From Sporocytophaga sp. (GTDB lineage: Bacteria; Bacteroidota; Bacteroidia; Cytophagales; Cytophagaceae), in the NCBI GenBank assembly GCA_024707265.1, contig JANQAB010000003.1, positions 868,001 through 932,000 of the forward strand: a stretch of 64,000 nt of DNA, written 5' to 3'. Under the pieces are notes generated by a model. The model searched no databases. It was not told the DNA's origin and saw nothing but the letters and a program-made list of their open reading frames with translations. The translations under genes and the position numbers were made by a program. Shown here in pieces: positions 13,868-21,506 of this stretch (position 1 is its first letter; the number at the start of each line of letters is the position of its first letter).

Positions 13868-13918
13868 GCTGGTTCAATCGTCCTCGCTTGAACCTTTTTT
13901 TTCAAGCATCCGCTTAAA
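13868..13918 (-). repeat. Double-hairpin intergenic repeat, copy b
   Basis: Same element as copy a in inverted orientation: GCTGGTTCAATCGTCCTCGC, then TTGAACC, a T-rich spacer, and AAGCATCCGCTT. It lies 50 bp after the stop of the secreted protein at 13818, and the T8 run after the first hairpin makes terminator activity plausible. Confidence 0.7.
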
Positions 13919-13939
13919 TTATTCCATTAATTATAAGGA

Positions 13940-13991
13940 TCAAGCGAACGCTTGAGCAATATAAGGTCCAAGCGAGGACGCTTGAACCAGC
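13940..13991 (+). repeat. Double-hairpin intergenic repeat, copy c
   Basis: TCAAGCGAACGCTTGA (perfect hairpin), spacer GCAATATAA, then GGTCCAAGCG-AGGA-CGCTTGAACC. It is 22 bp from copy b in the opposite orientation, so copies b and c form a larger inverted pair. It lies next to the remnant of the Xre partner gene that follows. Confidence 0.7.
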
Positions 13992-14006
13992 GCCGATCAT
14001 AACATA

Positions 14007-14165
14007 AGCCTCCATATCAAAGCTCCTTGTAAGTATAAAGTGCCCTTTTCATAAGGCCTTGTTTCCTCTGACGACTTGAATTGGGAATTCGTTCCCTTCT
14101 CTTTAAATTAAAAATTTGTTAAATTAGAGGTTAAAGAGAAATATGCGTCATATGACGAATATCAA
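14007..14165. pseudogene. Fused remnant of the partner/Xre module (internal deletion)
   Basis: Bases 14007-14075 match, in degraded form, the 3' end of the 111-aa partner gene found whole at 18277-18612 (shared CCTCCATATCAAA, TATAAA, CTTTTCAT and CTCTGAC stretches in the same order). From about 14080 the sequence jumps to the region that follows the Xre gene at 19840-19925 (GAATTGGGAA, CTCTTTAAATTAAAAATTT, TTAGAGGTTAAAGAGAAATATG). The partner 5' end, the intergenic operator and the Xre gene are missing, so one deletion joins the two ends of the module. Confidence 0.6.
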
Positions 14166-14235
14166 ACTTAGCATTCACTTCAGCAACATCTGCAAAGAAT
14201 AACTTATAATAAAAGTACATCAAATAAATGAAAAA

Positions 14236-14664
14236 ATGGAAAGTATAGAACAGATCAATTACCTCAAAACCTCCATTTCAACTGTTTATAAAGCATTAAC
14301 TTCAGAAGAAGGTTTAGGACAAGTATGGACAAAAAAGTTAAAAGTAAAACCTGAAATTGGTTTTGTAAATGAGTTTGATTTTGATGAAGGGTATTTGACT
14401 AAATTTAAAATCATTGAACTGAAAGAGAACAACAAAATTGTTTGGGAATGTCTGGAATCTGATGTAGAATGGGTAGGAACGAAAATATCTTTTGAACTAA
14501 CGGAAAAAAATGGCAAAACAACGGTTATCCTTAAACACTTCGATTGGAAAGAACGAACTGACTTTTATCGTTGGTGTAGCTATAATTGGGCAATGTTTTT
14601 ATTTAGTTTAAAAACATATTGCGAAAATCAAAAAGGATTACCTTATCAAGAACGAGATTTTTAG
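14236..14664 (+). CDS. SRPBCC-family protein (AHSA1-like)
   Basis: The product is 142 aa with the START/SRPBCC pattern: an early helix of the type TSISTVYKALTSEEGLGQVWT, a strand with GxxNEFDFDEGYLTKFKI, then IVWECLESDVEWVGTKISFEL and a TTVILKHFDWKE strand, closing with a C-terminal helix containing W and FSLKTYCE. This is the Aha1/polyketide-cyclase-like fold used to bind hydrophobic ligands; the ligand is unknown. No membrane segment or signal peptide is present, so it is cytoplasmic. It follows the fused module remnant by 70 bp and is followed by another Xre remnant. Confidence 0.8.
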   Translation: MESIEQINYLKTSISTVYKALTSEEGLGQVWTKKLKVKPEIGFVNEFDFDEGYLTKFKIIELKENNKIVWECLESDVEWVGTKISFELTEKNGKTTVILKHFDWKERTDFYRWCSYNWAMFLFSLKTYCENQKGLPYQERDF

Positions 14665-14749
14665 AAAACTAGAAGTTAAACTCACAATTACAGAATCGAA
14701 GACACAAAATACCGATAACATGGTATTGCTGGTTCTAATTTCAAACAGG

Positions 14750-14890
14750 AATTAGAATGCAAACAGACGAAGTAATTCTAAAAAATTTGACAACCGAATA
14801 AATCAACTGAAAGAGAATCAAGAAATGTCTTTTTAAGATCCTAGATTTGAGGTAAAAGAGAAATATGCCCACTATTGCGGATCATGAAAT
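14750..14890 (+). pseudogene. Remnant of Xre HTH gene and its tail
   Basis: ACAGACGAAGTAATTCTAAA onward, then CGAATAAATCAACTGAAAGA and CAAGAAATGTCTTTT, match the start of the intact Xre gene at 24305-24380 with substitutions and indels. The reading frame breaks after AATGTCTTTT and the sequence passes directly into the tail copy (GATTTGAGGTAAAAGAGAAATATGC). Only about 28 codons of the HTH gene remain. The next real gene begins 36 bp later. Confidence 0.6.
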
Positions 14891-14925
14891 GATGAGCTTA
14901 CTTACCATTAACAACAATTAATAAC

Positions 14926-15612
14926 ATGCACCTTAGATTTTATATCACAGTATTTTTAATAACTAAAAGTTTAATAGTATTTTCTCAAAGTAAATCCTGC
15001 CTTGATACAAACGCTCGTATACAAGAGATCAGGAATCTTTATCAAAAGACTCAGGAAATAAAAAGCTCGTTAAGCGTATTTGAATTATACGAATCATCAG
15101 GAAAACATAAATATCAACTGGTACCGAATGATGCAGCGATTTACCTGGGAGATGATAAAAATGACATCATATATTATGCAGGTCCTGTTTTATTCAAGTA
15201 TAAAAAAGATACGATAAGCGCACTGAGTGATGAAAGAATTTTTGTCTTTAAGGATAAGAATGGGCAAATCAAATTAATATCGAGCATCAGTCATGATGAC
15301 CCGGAAGGGGCTTCAGACAGGACTACAGAATATTACCTGACCAATAACAATGAATTATATTTTTCCTTCTCAAAAGGAATTAACAGAGATTTATGGTCAG
15401 AAAAACAAACCGAACATTACACTGAAAACAGATATTATTACTGTAAGTCTACCCCTATCAAATGTCTGGGTAAAAAAGCAGACTATCCTGTAGATAGTGA
15501 AATAAATATCAATAAAATCGAGAATGAAAATATTGATTTAAGTAAGGCAGGTTCCAATTACAATGAATTCAAGAAATTAATCAGAATCATAAATATGGCA
15601 AAGACAGAGTAA
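14926..15612 (+). CDS. Secreted hypothetical protein
   Basis: The product is 228 aa with an N-terminal signal peptide (hydrophobic ITVFLITKSLIVFSQ, cleavage after about residue 21, S-Q-S). The remainder is soluble and polar, with many Tyr and Lys residues and one Cys pair (C25, C172). No family was recognised. The first part after cleavage (NARIQEIRNLYQKTQEIKSS) is predicted helical, the middle is beta-rich. The gene stands alone, 36 bp after a remnant of the Xre module tail, and is followed by the regulated promoter of the YdeI-like gene. Confidence 0.7.
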   Translation: MHLRFYITVFLITKSLIVFSQSKSCLDTNARIQEIRNLYQKTQEIKSSLSVFELYESSGKHKYQLVPNDAAIYLGDDKNDIIYYAGPVLFKYKKDTISALSDERIFVFKDKNGQIKLISSISHDDPEGASDRTTEYYLTNNNELYFSFSKGINRDLWSEKQTEHYTENRYYYCKSTPIKCLGKKADYPVDSEININKIENENIDLSKAGSNYNEFKKLIRIINMAKTE

Positions 15613-15705
15613 GCCCAGTATGTCCGGAAACTCAAATACTATATATTCCTAAAAGTCAACCATTTGAACATCCCCAACTAATATCATTTTATTTTTACTG
15701 ACTCC

Positions 15706-15740
15706 TGACATACAGTTGTCACAGGTCAGGTATACTTTTG
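15706..15740 (+). promoter_or_regulatory. Operator TGACA-N6-TGTCA with TAnnTTTG promoter box (YdeI-like gene)
   Basis: TGACATACAGTTGTCA at 15706-15721 is an inverted repeat; 11 bp later comes TACTTTTG (15733-15740), a match to the Bacteroidota -7 consensus TAnnTTTG. The same arrangement occurs at 17493-17526 before the RidA-like gene. The operator sits where a -33 element would be. The nearby YafY/WYL regulator is the natural candidate to bind it (inference). Confidence 0.65.
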
Positions 15741-15846
15741 TATCAATTCATTTTTATAGACGTACAAGCAATTGCAATATCGACAATGAACAATCTCTGT
15801 ATGATGTCCCAATTCCAGATGGCTTATCCCTTTCTTACTAGTCAAA

Positions 15847-16429
15847 ATGTCTAAAAAAAGAAATAGAAACATATTGTCCTAAAAGCCGCAAAGACTGGCG
15901 AAAATGGTTAGAGAAAAATCATCAGTCAAAACAGGGGGTCTGGCTTGTTTATTACAAGACCTCAACTAAAATTCCTTCCCTTACCTGGAGTGAAGCAGTG
16001 GATGAAGCTCTTTGTTATGGATGGATAGATAGCACTAAAAAGACCATTGACGACGAAAGGTATATGCAATATTTTAGTAAAAGAAACCCTAATAGCACCT
16101 GGTCAAAAATAAATAAGGAAAAAGTCTCACGACTCATCGACAATAATCTTATGACTCAGGCGGGTTTTGAAAGCATCAAAACTGCGAAAGAGAATGGAAG
16201 GTGGGATACCATGCACGATATTGAAGAATTGATTATACCGGAGGATTTAAAAATCGAACTGAATAAGGATATAAGTTCAATGGAGTTTTTTCAGAGCCAA
16301 TCCAGATCAATCAAAATAGCAATGTTGCATTGGGTTGTAACGGCTAAAAGAATGGAAACAAGAAAAAAGAGAATTGATGAAATAGCACTATTGGCCGCCA
16401 AAGGATTAAGGCCTAAGCAATTCGGATAA
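15847..16429 (+). CDS. YdeI/OmdA-family protein, frameshifted near the start in this sequence
   Basis: Residues match the bacteriocin-resistance YdeI/OmpD-associated family: YCPKSRKDWRKW, HQSKQGVWLVYYK, DEALCYGWIDSTKK, QYFSKRNPNSTWSKINKEKV, MTQAGFESIKTAKENG, and the C-terminal KRMETRKKRIDEI...GLRPKQF. An intact open frame exists only from ATG 15998 (143 aa), which would remove the conserved N-terminus. ATG 15847 followed by A7 at 15853-15859 gives a dead frame; with A6 it would read MSKKEIETYCPKSRKDW, the family's normal beginning, for a protein of about 193 aa. So one extra A explains the break. Function of the family is poorly known. Promoter and operator lie 107 bp upstream. Confidence 0.75.
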
Positions 16430-16449
16430 AAATTTAATTTACAACACAC

Positions 16450-16680
16450 AATATATTGATGCCATCGCTTGAAGCGATGGCATCAATATATTAGTCCTCG
16501 TTTCCAACGTAGGGCTTCACCCTACGTTGACATAAAGTCGCCCTTCCAGGGCTGGTACACTCAATAGTATTAAGTTTCCCTCTAAGCTCCCGTAGGGGGT
16601 GGTATTGTGTCAGCATAGGGTGGAGCCCTATGCTCTTCCAACGAGGATTTCCGAGAAGAGCGATTGTATTACTACCACTA
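16450..16680. repeat. Multi-hairpin intergenic element (block A), copy 1
   Basis: It opens with a 21-bp-arm palindrome (16450-16492, core ATTGATGCCATCGCTT / AAGCGATGGCATCAAT). It continues with CAACGTAGGG-CTTCA-CCCTACGTTG (16505-16529), GCCCT-TCC-AGGGC, CTCCC-GTA-GGGGG, and AGCATAGGG-TGGAG-CCCTATGCT (16612-16634). An outer pair CCTCGTT/AACGAGG (16496-16502 with 16640-16646) encloses most of it. A second full copy lies at 18010-18236. Differences between the copies mostly keep the stems paired. No protein is encoded. Confidence 0.8.
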
Positions 16681-16787
16681 TCCTTTTAATACAAGGCTTT
16701 GCAAAACATTAGTCTCCTCAACAACAATACTTTAAACCAATTCAAAACAGCACCACCAACCGAAAATCACCTCCCAGAATTTAACGC

Positions 16788-17477
16788 ATGCAAGACAACG
16801 ATACCAAACGACTTTCACGACTGACTGCTATCTTAACTCAGTTGCAAACGAAACGGCTTTTGACAGCTACAGCATTGGCGGACAAATTTGCGGTGAGTAT
16901 TCGGACCATTTACAGAGACATCAGAGCTTTGGAACAGGCAGGCGTTCCGATTCTAACGGAAGAAGGGAAAGGTTATACGCTCATGGAAGGTTACAGAGTT
17001 CCGCCTGTGATGTTTACCGAAGCACAAGCCAACGCGCTCATAATCGCAGAACAATTAGTTCTCAAAAACAAAGACACTTCGTTTATCAAGGATTACACCG
17101 AAGCCGTAGATAAAATAAAATCGGTTTTGAATTACAGCATAAAAGTCAAAGCTGACCTACTTTCTGAAAGAACCCGATTTGACCAGAATATTAACAGAGA
17201 AAGAAACAGCAACAACTTATCGGATCTGCAATTTGCATTGACCAATTATTGCCTCACCAAAATTGAATACGCCAACGAGCAAAACCAAACCTCCACCCGA
17301 CATATTGAACCTTTTGCCTTACTCAGCACAGAAAACTGGCTACTGATTGCCTACTGCCGTTTGCGACAAGAGTTTCGGTATTTTCGATTAGACAGAATTA
17401 AAAAACTTGAAGTACTTCCCGATAAATTTGAACCCCACGGAATGACCTTGCAAGAGTTTTTTGACAAATATCATTAA
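16788..17477 (+). CDS. YafY-type transcriptional regulator (HTH + WYL)
   Basis: The product is 229 aa. Residues 6-65 form a winged HTH (LTATALADKFAVSIRTIYRDIRALEQAGVPI, followed by the wing EGKGYTLMEGYRVPP). Residues 140-215 form a WYL domain with the ligand-contact segment ENWLLIAYCRLRQEFRYFRLDRI. WYL regulators bind DNA as dimers and respond to a small molecule or nucleic-acid ligand. The gene lies between two promoters bearing TGACA-N6-TGTCA and ends 80 bp before the RidA-like gene, so control of those two genes is likely. A block A element separates it from the YdeI-like gene upstream. Confidence 0.88.
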   Translation: MQDNDTKRLSRLTAILTQLQTKRLLTATALADKFAVSIRTIYRDIRALEQAGVPILTEEGKGYTLMEGYRVPPVMFTEAQANALIIAEQLVLKNKDTSFIKDYTEAVDKIKSVLNYSIKVKADLLSERTRFDQNINRERNSNNLSDLQFALTNYCLTKIEYANEQNQTSTRHIEPFALLSTENWLLIAYCRLRQEFRYFRLDRIKKLEVLPDKFEPHGMTLQEFFDKYH

Positions 17478-17492
17478 TTCCTTTCACACCCC

Positions 17493-17526
17493 TGACATAA
17501 GGCTGTCATTACCCACTTTAATTTTG
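17493..17526 (+). promoter_or_regulatory. Operator TGACA-N6-TGTCA with TAnnTTTG promoter box (RidA-like gene)
   Basis: TGACATAAGGCTGTCA at 17493-17508, then 10 bp, then TAATTTTG at 17519-17526 (TAnnTTTG consensus), 31 bp before the start of the RidA-like gene. Same operator and almost the same spacing as at 15706-15740; the N6 centre differs (TAAGGC against TACAGT), so the arms are what is conserved. Confidence 0.7.
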
Positions 17527-17557
17527 TACCATGTTGAACAAGTAAAACAAAATCAAG

Positions 17558-17950
17558 ATGGAAAAAAGAACGATTGATCCGTGGGTTTGGGGCGAACAAA
17601 CAAACTCCGCACAGGCAGTAGAAGTAAAAAATGTTTCCGGAACACTTTACTGTTCGGGACAAGTAGCTATTGACGCCAACGGTGTACCAAGCAATGCTGA
17701 TATGCGTTCGCAATTGATACAAACCATTCAGAACCTTGAAACGCTTATCACCGAATCTGGTTACGAAGTAAAAAACATTGTAAGACTGAATGTTTACACA
17801 ACATCAGTACAAGAGTTTTTCTCCACCTGTATGGATGTTTACGTGCCGTTCATTCACAAGCATGGCATTAAACAAGCCACGACACTGCTTGAAGTTAAAG
17901 GGCTCTTTGCAACTTTGACTGTAGAATTAGAAGCTACGGTAGTGAAGTAA
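17558..17950 (+). CDS. RidA/YjgF/UK114-family protein lacking the catalytic Arg
   Basis: The product is 130 aa with the Rid fold signatures: NVSGTLYCSGQVAIDANG near residues 25-42, a helix QTIQNLETLITESGY, NIVRLNVYTT, and the C-terminal strand LTVELEATV. Classical RidA deaminases carry an Arg in AR(S/T)xVEV; here the stretch reads KQATTLLEV, with Thr108 at that place, so imine deaminase activity is doubtful. It more likely belongs to one of the non-RidA Rid subgroups. Trimeric cytosolic protein by family. Promoter with the proposed YafY operator lies directly upstream, so it is probably the main target of that regulator. Confidence 0.85.
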   Translation: MEKRTIDPWVWGEQTNSAQAVEVKNVSGTLYCSGQVAIDANGVPSNADMRSQLIQTIQNLETLITESGYEVKNIVRLNVYTTSVQEFFSTCMDVYVPFIHKHGIKQATTLLEVKGLFATLTVELEATVVK

Positions 17951-18009
17951 ATCAAACATAATTGCATAGTTTTCAAAGTAGGGTTGACCAAGATCCTTCA
18001 GCTGTTATT

Positions 18010-18236
18010 ATTGATGCCATCGCTTGACGCGATGGCATCAACTCAATAGTCCTCGTTTCCAACGTAGGGCTCCACCCTACGTTGACATAAAGCCGCCCTT
18101 CCAGGGCTGGTACACTCATTAGTATTAAATTTCCCTCAAGCCCCTGCAGGGGGTGGAATTGTGTCAGCATAGGGTGGAGCCCTATGCTCTTCTAACGAGG
18201 ATTTCCGAGAATAGCGATTGTATCGCTACCACTATT
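18010..18236. repeat. Multi-hairpin intergenic element (block A), copy 2
   Basis: Second copy of the element at 16450-16680, same orientation. The opening palindrome is TTGATGCCATCGC-TTGAC-GCGATGGCATCAA (18011-18041). CAACGTAGGG-CTCCA-CCCTACGTTG, GCCCT-TCC-AGGGC, CCCCTGCAGGGG and AGCATAGGG-TGGAG-CCCTATGCT follow in the same order, and the outer CCTCGTT/AACGAGG pair is kept. It lies between the converging RidA-like gene and the 111-aa unknown gene, so it could also terminate both. Confidence 0.8.
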
Positions 18237-18276
18237 CAATCATCCCATCCTTGTATCAAAAGCCTTAATTGTCCCG

Positions 18277-18612
18277 TTACACATCAAACCTCCATATCAA
18301 AAGCTCTTTGTAGATATAAAATGCCTTTTCATGAAGCTCTGTAATCTCTGACAAATCAAGCTCAACAGCATGTTCATCCAGTTGATTAAAATAAAATGAA
18401 TAGAGCCCGTCTGTTCTGTTTTCGATACCTACCAGCCCCAAAACAAGCTTGCTTAAATCACCTGCATAAGCAGTATCAAACCCCTCCTTCTCCAGACGCT
18501 TCATGATCTTTCGGTTTCTGATATCTTCTGCAATTAAAAATATGGTCAATTCTTCTTTAGCAGGTAGCTTGACGAGATTGAGATTTTTGGAAAAGAGTTG
18601 TGGTTGTTTCAT
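18277..18612 (-). CDS. Unknown 111-aa protein, divergent partner of an Xre regulator (intact copy)
   Basis: The product is 111 aa, soluble and acidic at the C-terminal half (DEHAVELDLSEITELHEKAF), with a likely alpha/beta fold (LTIFLIAEDIRNRKIMKRLEKEGFDTAYAGDLSKLVLGLVG). No family was recognised. A near-identical copy at 23852-24187 carries an early stop, and a degraded 3' fragment lies at 14007-14075. In the other copy it is divergent from an Xre HTH gene, an arrangement used by many toxin-antitoxin and self-regulated modules; whether this protein is a toxin is not known. Here the former Xre neighbour has been displaced. A perfect 20-bp palindrome lies 59 bp upstream of the start. Confidence 0.7.
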   Translation of the reverse strand: MKQPQLFSKNLNLVKLPAKEELTIFLIAEDIRNRKIMKRLEKEGFDTAYAGDLSKLVLGLVGIENRTDGLYSFYFNQLDEHAVELDLSEITELHEKAFYIYKELLIWRFDV

Positions 18613-18670
18613 AGCTTTTGTGTTGGTTGATTTTAATTAACACAAAGATAAAAACTGTTATAATACGGCG

Positions 18671-18690
18671 TAACACAGTATACTGTGTTA
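18671..18690. promoter_or_regulatory. Perfect 20-bp palindrome, probable operator of the partner/Xre module
   Basis: TAACACAGTATACTGTGTTA is a perfect palindrome with no spacer, in the gap upstream of the 111-aa gene, where an Xre repressor would bind to control both directions. The other module copy has a different inverted repeat in the same place (24236-24255). The rest of 18613-18951 has no recognisable gene; a short TTGCAAAG stretch is shared with the other copy. Confidence 0.55.
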
Positions 18691-18951
18691 TTGCAAAGTT
18701 TTGTTAGAAAGGATGTTGAAGATCATAATTGAATTAAGAAAAATTTCATCAACTACTTCAACATAGAGATCGAAAGATTTCTTTTAAAACTATAACTACC
18801 TTACCTGATTCGTTGATTATTATTTCACAAATGAATATTTTAGTATCGATATTCAAAAACAAACCTATTTCAAGAGGATAATTAAAACATTTCAAAATCT
18901 AATATAACGTTATAAAATCCTAAACAAGATCTGCATCTTCTGAAATAAAAA

Positions 18952-19620
18952 ATGGAAAATCTACCAATATGCATAAGCATACTATTCGGACTGACAGTTA
19001 TCGGAACAATCATTTGGTTCTACTTTGCGACAATATCCAAAGTCTTTCTGATTATTGCCATCGGTTGGACCATTTTGCAATCTGCTCTTGGACTTAGCGG
19101 AATTTATCAAGACACCCAAACAATGCCGCCACGACTAATGCTCTTCGGTATCTTCCCGACTTTGGTCTTTATAGCCATCATCTTCTTAACAGAAAAAGGC
19201 AGGGCATTCATAGATGACATTAACCTACAAACACTGACTTACTTTCACAGCATTCGTATACCTGTTGAAATTGTTCTTACATTGCTCTTTCATCAAGGCG
19301 TTGTGTCTGTTTATATGACATTTGAGGGAACAAACTTTGATTTATTCTCTGGCATAACGGCCCCCATCGTTGGCTATCTGGCTTTTCGGACAAGCATAGA
19401 AAACAAGAGACTTTTATTGTGGTGGAACATTATCTGCCTTTTGCTTTTGTTGAACGTTGTAATTACAGCAGTATTTGCTTTTCCATCTCCGTTTCAGAAA
19501 TTGGCTTTTGAGCAACCAAACATAGCTGTATTGCATTTTCCATTCAACTTATTACCGACAGTTGTTGTTCCGACAGTATTGTTTGGACATTTAGTGGCAA
19601 TCCGACGACTGACAAAATAA
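18952..19620 (+). CDS. Multi-pass membrane protein of unknown function
   Basis: The product is 222 aa and almost entirely hydrophobic, with about seven predicted membrane helices (for example residues 5-27, 28-48, 62-80, 103-122, 132-146, 159-178, 198-216). No signature motif was recognised. The gene sits exactly where the other module copy has the beginning of the Xre gene: only 6 bp after its stop the sequence resumes with the Xre coding region from about codon 14. It therefore looks like an insertion of a foreign gene into the module. Its codons seem richer in G and C than those of its neighbours, consistent with transfer. Confidence 0.7.
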   Translation: MENLPICISILFGLTVIGTIIWFYFATISKVFLIIAIGWTILQSALGLSGIYQDTQTMPPRLMLFGIFPTLVFIAIIFLTEKGRAFIDDINLQTLTYFHSIRIPVEIVLTLLFHQGVVSVYMTFEGTNFDLFSGITAPIVGYLAFRTSIENKRLLLWWNIICLLLLLNVVITAVFAFPSPFQKLAFEQPNIAVLHFPFNLLPTVVVPTVLFGHLVAIRRLTK

Positions 19621-19626
19621 ATTGAC

Positions 19627-19930
19627 AACTTACGAATCAATCAATTTATGCAGGAACAAGAAATATCTTTTCAAGACCTGGCCCATAAAACAGCAATAGA
19701 CAAGGACAATCTTGTAAAGCTTACATCAACCGGATTTAACATAATACGTATTACACTTTTAAAAATATCCAGAGGCTTAAATGCTTCTATTGCAGTTTTT
19801 TCAACTTTGAATGTGGGGCAAAAAATAAGGGGTAAAGGAAATGAATTGGGAAGCTTTCTCATCTCTTTAAAATTAAAAATTTTTAGATTAGAGGTAAAAG
19901 AATGATATGCTCCGTATGGCGGATATTTCA
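19627..19930 (+). pseudogene. Truncated Xre HTH gene plus module tail
   Basis: From CGAATCAATCAATTTATGCA onward the sequence matches the intact Xre gene at 24344-24545 at nearly every base for about 150 bp (shared FQDLAHKTxIDKxNLVKLTSTGxNI and LLKISRGLN). The first part of the gene, with the start codon, is missing because the membrane-protein gene ends here. A one-base loss after ASIAVF changes the frame at the end. An ATG at 19648 would give 85 aa but without helix 1 of the HTH. The tail copy (19858-19930, CTCTTTAAAATTAAAAATTT and GATTAGAGGTAAAAG) follows. Confidence 0.7.
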
Positions 19931-20168
19931 ATATTAGCTTATATATGACCAGAAAAGTAACTATATCAATAGGCATATTAGTTTGGATTATCACTCCGTT
20001 GTTGGTTATATACTAGCTATCACTAGACTATAATCTATGCCTCGTTGTAGGTAGCGGATACTTTTTCAATTTTCACTATCTTTATCTCAGAATTGATAGC
20101 GAAGTGGCTATATTATAGACAAAATCATAGTCTAATCGTTATACAAAACCATAACTTCAATCAATAAA

Positions 20169-20811
20169 ATGAATTTAGAGTTTCAAAAACTTATAAAAAA
20201 AAATTCCGAACAAAAAATTAAGAATTTTAGATTTAGGCTGCGGTCGACCAACTGAGATTTTCAAATTTTTAATAAATAATTACCTGCATGCGGATTTTCA
20301 TTATACTGGTGTTGATGCTAATGATGAATTTCTAATATATCATATTCAGCCTGAACAATATTTACCTGAAAGGTATGAGTATTTTCCCAATGAACTCCTG
20401 CTATCTCTATTTAATCGAACTCTCTCAAATACTGAAGATACAATCACTAAATCTATTGATATAGACTGGTTTAGAAGAAAATTCATTTTTCAGCTAAAAA
20501 CTGATGTTATAGAATACATTACAACTACACCAATAACAGAAAACTATGATCTTATAATTTTAAAAAATATTCTTCACAAATTATCTCCCCCTAATGATAA
20601 AACTGTTTTTGATAAATGCATATCTCTACTTAGCCAAGACGGACTAATCTATGTTTCGGTGTTAAGAGAAGATTACATTTCCCCCCAAAAAGATGATCAT
20701 TATTACAATATGGATAGATATAATACTTTAATCAAGCAAGCAGACATAATCTGGGATGATAGGCAGAATAACTATCATTATACTTCAATCTGTAAGCGAA
20801 GACGAAGTTAA
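20169..20811 (+). pseudogene. Class I SAM methyltransferase-like gene, frameshifted
   Basis: From 20209 one frame reads LRILDLGCGRPTEIFKFL (SAM motif I), HYTGVDANDEF (motif II), then TENYDLIILKNILHKLSP and a late strand SQDGLIYVSVLRE, ending at TAA 20811. The only ATG with a good position (20169) is in another frame; deleting one A from A9 at 20195-20203 joins them to about 213 aa. The product is a diverged homologue of the protein at 24593-25267, and like it follows the Xre gene, so it is the third gene of the module. With the shift repaired, its motif I (DLGCG) is better preserved than that of its sister. Confidence 0.7.
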
Positions 20812-20914
20812 ATTGAAACAAAACGATTCACATACCCCCCAGGATTGTATCGCTCAGCAATTTTCAATCTTACTTTCTCCTCAATACATTTAAGCCTAGT
20901 TTTATTTAATACCC

Positions 20915-21394
20915 ATGTCAATGGAAACAATAGAATATACAAAAGGTGATGCTACAAGACCTGTGGGAACAGGAAACAAAATTATAGTTCATGTCTGTAA
21001 TGATATTGGTGGATGGGGAAAAGGGTTTGTCATGGCTATTTCTAAAAAGTGGAAATCACCTGAAACTGAATATAGAAAATGGCATCAATCTAAAGATAAA
21101 TTTGAATTGGGTGAAGTCCAATTTGTACAGGTAGAAAATGATATTTGGGTTGGAAATATGATTGGACAGAGAAATATCAAACCAAATTTAAAAGGAATTC
21201 CACCGATACGATATGAGGCCGTTAAAGAATGCTTAAGTAAAGTAGGAGAATTTGCGCTAACCAATAATGCTTCCGTACATATGCCGAGGATAGGATGTGG
21301 TTTAGCTGGTGGAAAGTGGGAAGATATAGAGCCTTTGATACGAGAGGAATTATCCTCAAGAGGAATAAAGACGACAGTTTATGATTTTGAGTAA
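20915..21394 (+). CDS. Macrodomain protein (TARG1/Poa1-like ADP-ribose binding)
   Basis: The product is 159 aa and consists of a single macrodomain: IEYTKGDATRPVGTGNKIIVHVCNDIGGWGKGFVMAISKKW, then GNMIGQRNI, and the C-terminal MPRIGCGLAGGKWEDIEPLI followed by TTVYDF. The MPRIGCGL...WE...ITVY pattern is that of TARG1/OARD1, Poa1 and DarG macrodomains, which remove ADP-ribose or its phosphate. In human TARG1 the catalytic Asp follows GCGL; here that place is Ala, so the chemistry may differ (ADP-ribose-phosphate phosphatase or pure binding). Start: a second ATG is two codons in; the first is used here. It stands alone, 103 bp after the methyltransferase remnant. Confidence 0.85.
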   Translation: MSMETIEYTKGDATRPVGTGNKIIVHVCNDIGGWGKGFVMAISKKWKSPETEYRKWHQSKDKFELGEVQFVQVENDIWVGNMIGQRNIKPNLKGIPPIRYEAVKECLSKVGEFALTNNASVHMPRIGCGLAGGKWEDIEPLIREELSSRGIKTTVYDFE

Positions 21395-21506
21395 TTATAT
21401 AGTAAATGCTAAGAGAAGTGCGCTAAAACCTACAAAGACTATAACATAGACGTTAACAGAAATAAACTAGAGACATTTTCCTTCAACTGAATAAATAAAA
21501 GGACTT

